Positions 56,731-64,000 of a DNA stretch of 64,000 bases are shown here, one piece after another; the stretch's first letter is position 1, and every line of letters starts with the position of its first letter. Source of the stretch: Catellatospora sp. IY07-71. Its GTDB lineage: Bacteria > Actinomycetota > Actinomycetes > Mycobacteriales > Micromonosporaceae. Under the pieces are notes generated by a model. That model saw only the letters and a list, made by a program, of their open reading frames with translations. It was not told the DNA's origin and did no database searches. The stretch covers positions 3,339,501 through 3,403,500 of the forward strand of contig NZ_AP023360.1 in assembly GCF_018326265.1 (NCBI RefSeq), given 5' to 3'. Both the position numbers and the translations under genes were made by a program.

Positions 56731-57936
56731 CCGCGCGGCGTCCGGGTGGATTCCTGCTTCCCGGCGCGGTGCCGGCACGGATGCCGGTCTTACCTGCGCT
56801 CCACAGGCGTTTGAGTTGTCCCGGCGTCCCCGGGCCAACACGTTGATCGCCGCGTTGACGTCCCGGTCGTGGACCGTGCCGCACGGGCAGGTCCACGACC
56901 GGACCGACAGCGGTTTGGGTCCGTCGAGCCGGCCGCACGCCGAACACGTCTGCGACGTGGGCGCGAACCGGTCGATCCTGGCGAAGGTGCGCCCGTACCG
57001 GGCGGCCTTGTACTCCAGCATGCCGGTGAAGGCGGCCCACCCGGCGTCGTGGACGCTCTTGGCCAGCCGGGTCCGGCCGAGACCGGCAACGCACAGGTCC
57101 TCGACGTACACCGCTTGGTTGTCGCGGATGATCGCCGTGGACAGCTTGTGCTGCCAGTCCCGCCGGGTGTCGGCCACCCGCGCGTGAGCGCGGGCGACCT
57201 TCACCACGGCCTTGCCGCGGTTGGCCGAGCCCTTCTGCTTGCGGGACAGGGCCTGTTGCAGCCGCCTGAGCTTGCGGGCGGCCCGGCGCAGGAACTTCGG
57301 CGCGGCTGTCTTCGTACCGTCGGACAGGACGGCGAAGTGGGTCAGGCCCAGATCGATGCCGACCTCGGAGGTGACCGGCGGCAGCGTCTCGTCCTCGGCG
57401 GTGGTCACGACGAACGAGGCGAAGTACCGGCCTGCCGCGTCCCGGATGATCGCCACGGACGACGGGTCGCAGGGCAGGCTTCTTGACCAGCGCACCTGCA
57501 GGTCGCCTATCTTCGGCAGGCGCAGTCGGCCGTTGTCGCAGACCTTGAACCGGGAGTTCTTCGTGAACCGGATCGCCTGCCGGTTGTCCTTGCGTGACCG
57601 GAACCTCGGCGGGCCGACCTTGCGGCCCTTGCGCCTGCCGGTGACCGAGGAGAAAAAGTTGCGGTATGCGGTGTTCAGGTCCGCCAGGGCCTGCTGCAAC
57701 ACCACAGCCGACACCTGTCCGAGCCACGCCCGGGCCTCGGTCTGCTTGGCCTCGGTGATCACACGGCGCGACAGCTCCCCGTCCGACAGGTATTTCCCGC
57801 CCTGCTCGCGGGCCTGCTGACGCAGCCGCAGCCCGTCGTTGAACACCACCCGCGCACACCCGAACGCCTTCGCCAGCTCGATCTGCTGGCCGGGCGTCGG
57901 GTAGACGCGGAAGTTGTAACGCAGCTGCACGATCAC
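56695..57936 (-). CDS. tnpB: TnpB RNA-guided endonuclease, second copy, without TnpA
   Basis: A 413-aa TnpB, only distantly similar to the copy at 14074. N-terminal region: LRYNFRVYPTPGQQIELAKA, FGCARVVFNDGLRLRQQA. RuvC residues lie in SEVGIDLGLTHFAVLSDGTK (D), AVYVEDLCVAGLGRTRL (E) and VHDRDVNAAINVLARG (D). The zinc ribbon is CSACGRLDG and CPCG. All catalytic residues are present. The GTG at 57936 starts the conserved QLRYNFRVYP segment. No TnpA. The end overlaps the guide RNA scaffold, as usual. Confidence 0.92.
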   Translation of the reverse strand: MIVQLRYNFRVYPTPGQQIELAKAFGCARVVFNDGLRLRQQAREQGGKYLSDGELSRRVITEAKQTEARAWLGQVSAVVLQQALADLNTAYRNFFSSVTGRRKGRKVGPPRFRSRKDNRQAIRFTKNSRFKVCDNGRLRLPKIGDLQVRWSRSLPCDPSSVAIIRDAAGRYFASFVVTTAEDETLPPVTSEVGIDLGLTHFAVLSDGTKTAAPKFLRRAARKLRRLQQALSRKQKGSANRGKAVVKVARAHARVADTRRDWQHKLSTAIIRDNQAVYVEDLCVAGLGRTRLAKSVHDAGWAAFTGMLEYKAARYGRTFARIDRFAPTSQTCSACGRLDGPKPLSVRSWTCPCGTVHDRDVNAAINVLARGRRDNSNACGAQVRPASVPAPRREAGIHPDAARSTRSVEGISVL

Positions 57937-58251
57937 AAATCATATCATGTTGGTCTATGGCCGATATCGAAGGCATCCGTACTGGCAGACACCGTGTCTT
58001 CGCGATGCACGAGTCGTCGAAACGCTTCGACAGCCCGCGCGTGCTCTGGCCATGTCCGAACGTCCGATATCTCGACGTTAGCCATGAGATTCATCGAAAT
58101 CAATGCCAATTTCGCGGGTCGGCAAACTATTTCGAGGCAGCTCATCGCATAAGAGCCGGCTCGGGATCGACCTGACCGAACGGCTGATCTTGACGGTATG
58201 TCGGGCGGTCGATACCGTCTGCCGGATTCTGATCACGGAACGGGGACGGCG
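57937..58251. other. 315-bp spacer with TnpB left end and AT-richer flank
   Basis: The TnpB left end should lie within the first few tens of bases (CATGATATGATTTGTGATC on the minus strand). The remainder is markedly less GC-rich than neighbours, suggesting recent transfer or relic DNA. No gene recognised. Confidence 0.5.
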
Positions 58252-58842
58252 ATGGACGACCAGGCTCGGCAGCCGATGGCTCCGGCACTGCGCAACACGT
58301 TGATCGGGCTGGTCGCGCTGGCGGTCGTCGGCGCGGCTGGCGCATACGCCCTCTCCCGGCCGAGCGGCCCAGAGGCGGCCCCGGCGGCAGTGCTCGTCAG
58401 TTCGCCGTCGGCCACGGCGAGCGCGTCGCCGAGCCCCGCCCCCTCGCTGAGTGCTGCCCCGTCGCCGAGCGCCAGTCCGGCCGCCGCACCGAAGCCGTCG
58501 CCCACGAAGGCGCCGACGCGCAAGCCGAGCCCGTCGCCCACTGCGAAGCTGAAGCTGCGTGCGCTCAGCGTGCAGTCGACCATGGACGGCAGCAGGTACA
58601 TGGTGAACATCACCGCGACGGTTTCCGGCAGCGGCAGCGTGAAGCTGTGGGTCACCGTCAGCTACGGCGGGGGCAAGGACATGAGCAAGACGGTCACCCT
58701 GACCGGCAGCACCGGGCAGCTCACCCGCACCGTGACCTTCGACCGGAAGACGTTGTGCCCGTCGGCCGAGCACGGCGTCGCGCTCGTCGTGCAGCCGTAC
58801 CCCGGCGGCGACCCGGCTGCGTTCGACCAGGCGAGCTGCTGA
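58252..58842 (+). CDS. Membrane-anchored secreted protein with Pro/Ser linker
   Basis: A 196-aa protein: cytoplasmic start, one transmembrane helix (LIGLVALAVVGAAGAYALSR near 15-35), a low-complexity Pro/Ser/Ala linker (SPSATASASPSPAPSLSAAP). A beta-rich extracytoplasmic domain follows (LRALSVQSTMDGSRYMVNIT; ATVSGSGSVKLWVTVSYGGG; TRTVTFDRKTLCPSAEHG) with two cysteines near the end. Unrecognised family. GGGGAC upstream of ATG 58252 is a modest ribosome-binding site. Confidence 0.7.
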   Translation: MDDQARQPMAPALRNTLIGLVALAVVGAAGAYALSRPSGPEAAPAAVLVSSPSATASASPSPAPSLSAAPSPSASPAAAPKPSPTKAPTRKPSPSPTAKLKLRALSVQSTMDGSRYMVNITATVSGSGSVKLWVTVSYGGGKDMSKTVTLTGSTGQLTRTVTFDRKTLCPSAEHGVALVVQPYPGGDPAAFDQASC

Positions 58843-58988
58843 CCAGCAGGCCACTCGGTGCGTTGCGGCGGCTGGAAGCACACCGGCCGGACGTCGCGCC
58901 GGATCGGCGCACCCGGCCCGGCCGGTGGCCAGGCTCCCGACCTCCCGTGCTGACGGCAGCCTTGATCGGGCAAGGGGACGGAAGCGGT

Positions 58989-59684
58989 TCAGCTCGGGTC
59001 GGCCAGGGCCGCTTCCACGCCGGCCTTCGTGGCGCCGGCCGAGGTGAGCAGGGCGACCACGTCGCCCTCGCCGAGTTCGAGGACGCCGAGCAGGAGGTGC
59101 TCCGTGCCGATGTGCTCGTGGCCGAGGCGCAGCGACTCGCGGTGGGCCAGTTCGAGGGCCTTCTTGCCCTGCGCGGAGAACGGCACCGGCCCTGCCGTCG
59201 GCGTGCCGGTCGACGGGAAGCGTGTGGTGAGCCCGGCGACGACGGTCTGGTAAGGCGCGACGGCGCTGAGGGCCGCCGAGCCCCTGCTCGTGTCGCGCAG
59301 CATGGTGAGGATCAGGTGCTCGGGGCCGATGTGGTCGTGGCCGGCCTGCATGGCCAGCTGCTGGGCGCCGACGAGCGTCTGCCGGGCGCCGTCGTCGTAA
59401 CGGGCGAACACCTTCATGTCCGCCTCGGACGGCGCGCCCTGGTCCTTGGGCACGAAGCGCTTCTGTGCGGCCTGTTTGGTGACGCCCATGCTCTGGCCGA
59501 TCTCGGTCCAGGAGGCGCCGGAGTGACGGGCCCGGTCCACGAAGTGGCCGATGAGGTGGTCGGCGAGTTCGCCGAGGTGCTGCCCGAGCGCGACCGCGTC
59601 GCTGAGCTGCTCCAGCGGGTCGCCGTCCGGGTGGCGCTGCCTGATGACGTCGATGAGGTCGTCGAGCCGAGGTGTTCCAGTCAT
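58989..59684 (-). CDS. Clp_N-domain protein with HTH, autoregulator candidate
   Basis: A 231-aa protein. An N-terminal segment (about 1-90) with a helix-turn-helix-like GASWTEIGQSMGVTKQAAQK is followed by a duplicated Clp N-terminal domain: LVGAQQLAMQAGHDHIGPEH, LILTMLRDTSRGSA and KKALELAHRESLRLGHEHIG, TEHLLLGVLELG. There is no AAA+ ATPase. Clp_N repeats normally bind adaptor or substrate proteins for ClpC/ClpA; here they are joined to DNA binding. Two near-identical 19-bp dyads sit directly upstream of the ATG (59684), indicating autoregulation. Confidence 0.82.
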   Translation of the reverse strand: MTGTPRLDDLIDVIRQRHPDGDPLEQLSDAVALGQHLGELADHLIGHFVDRARHSGASWTEIGQSMGVTKQAAQKRFVPKDQGAPSEADMKVFARYDDGARQTLVGAQQLAMQAGHDHIGPEHLILTMLRDTSRGSAALSAVAPYQTVVAGLTTRFPSTGTPTAGPVPFSAQGKKALELAHRESLRLGHEHIGTEHLLLGVLELGEGDVVALLTSAGATKAGVEAALADPS

Positions 59685-59685
59685 G

Positions 59686-59704
59686 CGTCAACCTTAGGTT
59701 GACG
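59686..59704 (-). promoter_or_regulatory. Operator dyad 1 (adjacent to start codon)
   Basis: Perfect 19-bp palindrome CGTCAACCTTAGGTTGACG, 1 nt upstream of the ATG. Binding here would block transcription or a leaderless start. Confidence 0.7.
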
Positions 59705-59713
59705 AATCGCGAC

Positions 59714-59732
59714 CGTCAACTCCTGGTTGACG
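59714..59732 (-). promoter_or_regulatory. Operator dyad 2
   Basis: CGTCAACTCCTGGTTGACG, same arms as dyad 1 with two changes. Centres are 28 bp apart, roughly 2.7 helical turns, allowing cooperative binding. Confidence 0.65.
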
Positions 59733-59874
59733 ATCAGGTGCCGGTTGTCTGTCGGGCGTCGGTCGAACCTGGTGCTGCTCGAACGCCGGGTGTTCGATGG
59801 AGGGTGAGTATCCGGCGCCGGGCCGATCGGCGCCGGCGATCGGCATGCCTGGCATCTGACCAGGGGAGGCTGCC

Positions 59875-60732
59875 ATGGATCTGCTACTGCGTCCGGGGAC
59901 GCCCGCAGACGCGGCCGACTGCGGCCGCATCTGCTTCGAGGCGTTCGACCGCATTGCCCGCGAGCACGGCTTCCTCGGGGACTTCCCGAGCGCCGACGCC
60001 GCGACCGGGCTGATGGAGACCCTGCTGGACCATCCAGGCTTCTACAGCGTCGTCGCCGAGCAGGACGGGCGGGTCGTCGGGAGCAACTTCCTCGACGAAC
60101 GTTCCCCGATCGTCGGGGTCGGCCCGGTGACCGTCGACCCCGACCGCCAGAACCGCGGACTTGGCCGCCGGATGATGGAGGACGTCATGTGCCGGGCCGC
60201 GGAACGCAACGCCCCGGGGGTCCGGCTGCTCCAGTCGAGCTACCACTGCAGGTCGTTCGCCCTGTACGCCGGGCTGGGCTTCGAGTTCCGGGAGACGCTC
60301 GCCTGCCTGCAGGGCGCCCCGATGGCGGTCCCGGTCGCCGGGCGCACCGTGCGCGCCGCGACGGACGCGGACGTGGCGGCCTGCGACGACCTCTGCCGCC
60401 GGGTGCACGGCACCGACCGTGGCGGTGAGCTGGCCGACGCCCTGAAGCAGGGCACGGCACGGGTCGTCGACCACGACGGCCGGCTGACCGGCTACGCCAC
60501 GGACATGGCCTTCTTCGGCCACGCCGTCGGCGAGACGACGGACGATCTCAAGGCCCTGATCGGCGCGGCCACGGGCTTCGCCGGGCCCGGCATCCTCGTG
60601 CCGGCGAGCGACAGCCTGCTGCTCCAATGGGCCTTGCGACACGGGTTGAAGGTCGTCCAGCTCATGACCTTGATGACCGTCGGCCTCTACCACCAGCCGG
60701 CCGGCGCCTACCTGCCCAGCATCCTGTACTGA
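59875..60732 (+). CDS. Tandem GNAT acetyltransferase
   Basis: A 285-aa protein with two GNAT modules. The N-terminal one (about 1-155) has VVGSNFLDERSPIVGVGPVT and VDPDRQNRGLGRRMMEDVMC (acetyl-CoA loop), then SFALYAGLGFEFRETLACLQ. The C-terminal one (about 160-285) lacks a clear acetyl-CoA loop and is probably structural (AATDADVAACDDLCRRVHGT; LLLQWALRHGLKVVQLMTLM). Substrate unknown. The ATG at 59875 has AGGGGAGG about 8 nt upstream. Confidence 0.85.
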   Translation: MDLLLRPGTPADAADCGRICFEAFDRIAREHGFLGDFPSADAATGLMETLLDHPGFYSVVAEQDGRVVGSNFLDERSPIVGVGPVTVDPDRQNRGLGRRMMEDVMCRAAERNAPGVRLLQSSYHCRSFALYAGLGFEFRETLACLQGAPMAVPVAGRTVRAATDADVAACDDLCRRVHGTDRGGELADALKQGTARVVDHDGRLTGYATDMAFFGHAVGETTDDLKALIGAATGFAGPGILVPASDSLLLQWALRHGLKVVQLMTLMTVGLYHQPAGAYLPSILY

Positions 60733-60775
60733 CGGGCCGGACCAACCTGAGTGGGTCCGGCACCGGCGGGAGCGG

Positions 60776-62995
60776 TCAGTCGCGGCGGCGCCAGCGCAGC
60801 GGGCCGGGGTGCAGGGTCCAGATGAGGCGGCGCCACCAGGAGCGGCGGGCCTTCAGCTCGCCGATGTACGCCACCGCCCGTGACCGGGCCGCCTCCGCGT
60901 CGGCGTCGCGGGCCGTGCCCGCGCCGAACACCGTCGCGTTGACCGAGTCGGCCAGCTCGTCCAGCGCGGGCGCGCTGAGCCGCACCTCATGCTTGCCGCG
61001 CACCGGGGCGGCCGCGTCGGCGGCGTGCACGGCGACCTCGGCGGCGCTGAGATGCTCGGGCGCGGGCCGTCCGGCCAGCCGCAACGCGTCGCCGACCTCC
61101 AGCCAGGCACCCTCGATGCGCTGCTCGGGGCTGCCCTCCTCCAGCCGCCTGCGCCGCAGCGCGGCCCGCCCCAGCAGCACGAACACGATGAACGCGGCCA
61201 GCAGCAGCACGGCCAGCCCGCCGCCGCCCGCCCCCGCGACCAGGGCGACGTTCACGCCGCCGCCGGTCGCGCCGGTGTCCCCGGCACCGGGACCGGCGCT
61301 CTCGTCGGTCGGCGGCAGCGTCGGGACGGGCGCCTCGGACTCCGGGGGCTCGGACTTCTCCGGCTCGGGCTTGTACTCGTCCTCCAGGGGCTTGGCCTCC
61401 TGGTTCGGCTGCGGCAGCGGGTGGAACGGCACCCAGCCCAGGTCGGTGAAGTACACCTCCGGCCAGGCCAGCGCATCCCCGGCGGTGACCGGGTGGCTGC
61501 CCGCGCGGGCCCGGAAGCCGACGACGACCCGGCTGGGCAGGTTCAGCAGCCGGGCCAGCACCGCGAACGAGGCCGAGAACTGCTCGGAGGTGCCCTTGCG
61601 CCCGCCGCCGTGAGCCGGCCCGAACAGGAAGAAGTTCAGATTCGGGTACGCATGCCCGCTGGGCGCCTGCGGGTCGAGCCGGTAGTGCTCGGCGAGGAAC
61701 TGCTCGATCGCCAGCGCCCGCTGGTAGGGGGCGCCGTTGTCGGCGCCGAGCTGCTGGGCGAGCCGGCTGATGTTCTCCGGCACGTTCGGGCCCAGGGCCA
61801 GGTAGCGGGACATGGCGCTGCCCGTCGGCACGTCGGCGCCGGGCAGCAGGTTCACGTCGGCTTCGGCGTGCTGCGAGGTGACCGTGTAGGTCATGCCCTC
61901 GGTGAGCCCGTCCGGCCGGATGACGGTGCCGGTGGCCTGGTCGTACGCGACGCGTACGCCGTCGACGCGGCTGGGGGTGGCGACGGCGGGCAGCAGCTTG
62001 CCGGTGAGCCCGGCGACGACGAACCGCTGCTGGACGGTCTCGGTGGCGAGCTCGCCCGGCGGCCGGGGCAGGCTGCGCCCGGCGGGGCGGTAGGTCGCGC
62101 CGACCTTCCAGGTGACGCCGTCGTAGTCGGACAGCACGGCGAGCCGGATCCGGCTGTCGGCGGCCAGTTCGGCGTCGAGCAGCTTCTCCTGGGGTTGCAG
62201 GGCCCAGCCGGACAGCCGGATCAGCGGGTTCTCGTCGAGGGCGTCGAGGTCGGGCGGGTCGATGAGGCTGCGCGGGTCGAGCGGCACGGTGCCGACCTGC
62301 TGCGCGACGGGCGGGGCGGCGACCGCGACCAGCACCAGGATCAGCGCGAAGCCGGTGCCGCCCGCGATCGCGGCGCGGATCCGCAGCGCCCGGCGGGTGA
62401 CGGGGTCGATGCCGCTGTCGGGGGTGCGGACCCGGCCGGTGAAGGCCAGCGCCGCGATGGCCAGGCCCGCGAAGGCCAGGGCATACCAGGGTGTACGCGG
62501 TGCGGACGGCCCGACCAGCCACAGCGCGCCGGCGAACAGCGCCACCGGCGGAGTGAGCCCGACCAGGGTGCGCCGGGTGCGGGTGGTCAGCTCCATGGCG
62601 GTGAGCCCGGCCAGCCAGGTGACGACGATCGGCAGGGCGACGGTGTCGGGCTGGGGCTCGACGGGCACGAGCGCGGCGAGCAGCCGGGGGATGCCGTCGC
62701 GCAGCGCCTCGGCGGCGACGGTGAGCAGGTCGCCGGGCACGTCGGCGCGCTGGGCGGACAGGTTGAGCGCGAACGCGAGGTAGGCGGCGAGCGCGAGCAC
62801 GGACAGCGGCGCGACGGCCCAGGCCCGCAGCCGCGTGCAGGCGACGCTGATCAGCACCGAGCCCGCGGCCGCACCGGCCAGCAGCTGCGCGAGCAGCATC
62901 CCGGAGTAGACGCGGTCGGCGACCAGGCCGCTGAGCACCAGCATCGCCGTGATCAGGACCGGGGAGACCAGTGCACGGAACACGCGGGTCACCAT
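60776..62995 (-). CDS. TgpA-like membrane protein with degenerate transglutaminase domain
   Basis: A 739-aa membrane protein: about six N-terminal helices (DUF3488/TgpA-type), a large extracytoplasmic part and a C-terminal helix near 590 with a cytoplasmic tail. The transglutaminase-like domain has lost its catalytic residues. The Cys position reads KGTSEQFSASFAVLARLLNL with Ser, the usual His in HAW is Leu in GDALAWPEVYFTDLGWVPF, and the DPTP acid is His. It overlaps the stop of the upstream DUF58 gene by 7 bases. DUF58-TgpA pairs usually follow a MoxR ATPase, which would lie beyond the window. Confidence 0.88.
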   Translation of the reverse strand: MVTRVFRALVSPVLITAMLVLSGLVADRVYSGMLLAQLLAGAAAGSVLISVACTRLRAWAVAPLSVLALAAYLAFALNLSAQRADVPGDLLTVAAEALRDGIPRLLAALVPVEPQPDTVALPIVVTWLAGLTAMELTTRTRRTLVGLTPPVALFAGALWLVGPSAPRTPWYALAFAGLAIAALAFTGRVRTPDSGIDPVTRRALRIRAAIAGGTGFALILVLVAVAAPPVAQQVGTVPLDPRSLIDPPDLDALDENPLIRLSGWALQPQEKLLDAELAADSRIRLAVLSDYDGVTWKVGATYRPAGRSLPRPPGELATETVQQRFVVAGLTGKLLPAVATPSRVDGVRVAYDQATGTVIRPDGLTEGMTYTVTSQHAEADVNLLPGADVPTGSAMSRYLALGPNVPENISRLAQQLGADNGAPYQRALAIEQFLAEHYRLDPQAPSGHAYPNLNFFLFGPAHGGGRKGTSEQFSASFAVLARLLNLPSRVVVGFRARAGSHPVTAGDALAWPEVYFTDLGWVPFHPLPQPNQEAKPLEDEYKPEPEKSEPPESEAPVPTLPPTDESAGPGAGDTGATGGGVNVALVAGAGGGGLAVLLLAAFIVFVLLGRAALRRRRLEEGSPEQRIEGAWLEVGDALRLAGRPAPEHLSAAEVAVHAADAAAPVRGKHEVRLSAPALDELADSVNATVFGAGTARDADAEAARSRAVAYIGELKARRSWWRRLIWTLHPGPLRWRRRD

Positions 62996-64000
62996 CGGGT
63001 GACTCCGTCCCAGACGGCGGCGAAGTCGGCGCCGTCCTCGGCGCGCAGCAGCAGGACCCCGGCGGGTTGCGGTTCGTCGGCGGTGCGTGGGCCGAGCACG
63101 CCGAGCGCGACCGACGGGAACGAGCCCTTGAGCCCGCTCACGAGGGCGAGGTCGCCGAGCCCGGCGGTGCCGGTGAGGTAGATCAGGGTGTCGCCGGGGC
63201 GGTGCTGGCGCAGCCGGTTGGTCGCGGTGACCAGCGGCTCGTCCGGGGTGCGCCCGTCGGTGTCGGCGGGCGGGCCGGTGGGGGCGTCGCGCAGCTCGGC
63301 TTCGGCGAGCAGGTCCAGCAGGTCGCGGGAGGCGCCGCGGATGCGGCTGCCCCCGGCGGCGGGGCCGCTGACCAGGTGCATGGTGATGGGCAGGTCCTCG
63401 CGGGTGGCGGCGGAGACGATGGACGCGGCGGCCTCGCAGGCGCTCTCGAACGCGGCCGACCCGTCCAGGCCGCGGTCGGCCCAGGACGCGGCGCGGTCGT
63501 CGAGCAGCACCACCAGCCGCGGCAGGCTGGTGTCGAGGTGCTCGCGCACCATCAGCTCGCCGACCTTGGCGCTGGTGCGCCAGTGCACGTGGCGCAGCTC
63601 GTCGCCGATGACGTACTCGCGCAGCGTGTCGAAGGTGATGGCGCCGTGCGGGACGCGGTCGAGGCGGCCGTCGAGGCTGCGCGAGATGCCGGCGGGCACG
63701 GCCCGCATGAGGTGGCTGCGCGGATACACCCAGATCCGGGCGGTTTCGCCGTGGCTGCGCGACACGGAGACCAGGCCGAGCGGGTCGCGGCGGGTGACCT
63801 GCAGCGGGCCGACCTCGACCACGCCGCGCCGGTCGGTGGGCACGGGGTAGGACACGTCGGTGTCGCGGCCGGGGCGCAGCCGCAGCAGCGGCACGGGCAC
63901 GGTGGCGGGCCGGTGGGCGGGCCCGCAGCGGTCGTGCGCGACGAGCGTGGCGGCGCCGAAGCGCCCGGTGTTGCGCACGGTCAGCGTCACCGTGCTGCCC
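62989..64000 (-). CDS. DUF58 protein (partial, continues beyond window)
   Basis: The 3' part of a DUF58 protein (the window end cuts its 5' end). The family core EYVIGDELRHVHWRTSAKVG (about two-thirds through) and a VWA-like C-terminal region (SLPRLVVLLDDRAASWADRG) are clear. DUF58 proteins work with MoxR AAA+ ATPases in envelope or metallo-protein maturation. Its stop overlaps the TgpA start by 7 bases, so the two are coupled. Confidence 0.9.
   Translation of the reverse strand, partial: GSTVTLTVRNTGRFGAATLVAHDRCGPAHRPATVPVPLLRLRPGRDTDVSYPVPTDRRGVVEVGPLQVTRRDPLGLVSVSRSHGETARIWVYPRSHLMRAVPAGISRSLDGRLDRVPHGAITFDTLREYVIGDELRHVHWRTSAKVGELMVREHLDTSLPRLVVLLDDRAASWADRGLDGSAAFESACEAAASIVSAATREDLPITMHLVSGPAAGGSRIRGASRDLLDLLAEAELRDAPTGPPADTDGRTPDEPLVTATNRLRQHRPGDTLIYLTGTAGLGDLALVSGLKGSFPSVALGVLGPRTADEPQPAGVLLLRAEDGADFAAVWDGVTRW

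Noticed and set aside
57945-58145. A 66-codon minus-strand frame as the missing N-terminal part of the gene cut by TnpB
   Set aside because: No similarity to the amputated tail, wrong composition and no convincing start signal.

Overview
The window is strongly GC-rich throughout, with GTG and TTG starts and 4-base start/stop overlaps. Its gene families (a SigK/RskA pair, a SigB/SigF-type sigma factor, an LPXTG surface protein, Tat-exported sulfatase, RDD, DUF58/TgpA) are typical of an actinomycete chromosome. The recurrent intergenic GAAGGTGCCCTTC hairpins and overall gene style suggest Micromonosporaceae, but that family assignment is inference. No rRNA, CRISPR array, phage module or replication origin is visible.

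Layout. 1-2855: end of a GT4 glycosyltransferase, coupled to a glycogen-debranching-type GH protein. 2857-5705: sigma factor, YbjQ-like protein, Nudix hydrolase and a HigBA-like toxin-antitoxin pair with a palindromic operator. 5783-9068: MacB-type export operon (adaptor, ATPase, permease). 9162-13763: AI-2E transporter, a membrane protein, an Hsp70-like protein with a C-terminal propeller-like half, and an L7/L12-like membrane protein. 14074-15464: solitary TnpB with guide-RNA end. 15461-19298: two-component system with a membrane protein, divergent from an ECF sigma factor and a membrane partner. 19311-22066: ACT protein, fasciclin lipoprotein, RskA and SigK with a recognisable SigK promoter. 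22315-25829: MFS exporter, M23 lipoprotein, RDD protein and a conserved hypothetical. 26140-35278: large secreted propeller/FN3/CHAP protein (read with a frameshift in a G7 run), then a coupled operon of a GT2 polysaccharide synthase and two parallel beta-helix proteins. 35369-36396: a 243-aa protein of unknown function followed on the same strand by two tRNA-like genes whose 3' half precedes the 5' half. 36521-43710: PiT/DUF47 phosphate uptake, CYTH, GNAT-DUF402, GNAT, ProRS, a DinB-like protein and an RlpA-like protein. 43939-49760: K+ channel, FGE plus its sulfatase substrate, a tandem pair of membrane paralogues bounded by 52-bp inverted repeats, and TetR. 49828-56460: hydrolase, membrane protein, LPXTG protein, a small Ca-binding-repeat protein behind a SigB-like promoter, and an ExeM/NucH nuclease. 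56612-64000: second TnpB with guide-RNA end cutting off a gene tail, a secreted protein, a Clp_N/HTH regulator with tandem operators, a double GNAT, TgpA-like and DUF58 proteins.

The most unusual locus is 35369-35592: two complete tRNA cores encoded in circularly permuted order. Both pair perfectly in the acceptor stem (each with a G3-U70 wobble) and the anticodon stem when the downstream 5' half is joined to the upstream 3' half. The break falls in the anticodon loop. They lie just downstream of, and on the same strand as, an uncharacterised gene, so a gene-plus-permuted-RNA unit is a plausible undescribed system. Two interspersed palindromic repeat families, several operators and two stand-alone RNA-guided TnpB nucleases complete the accessory content.
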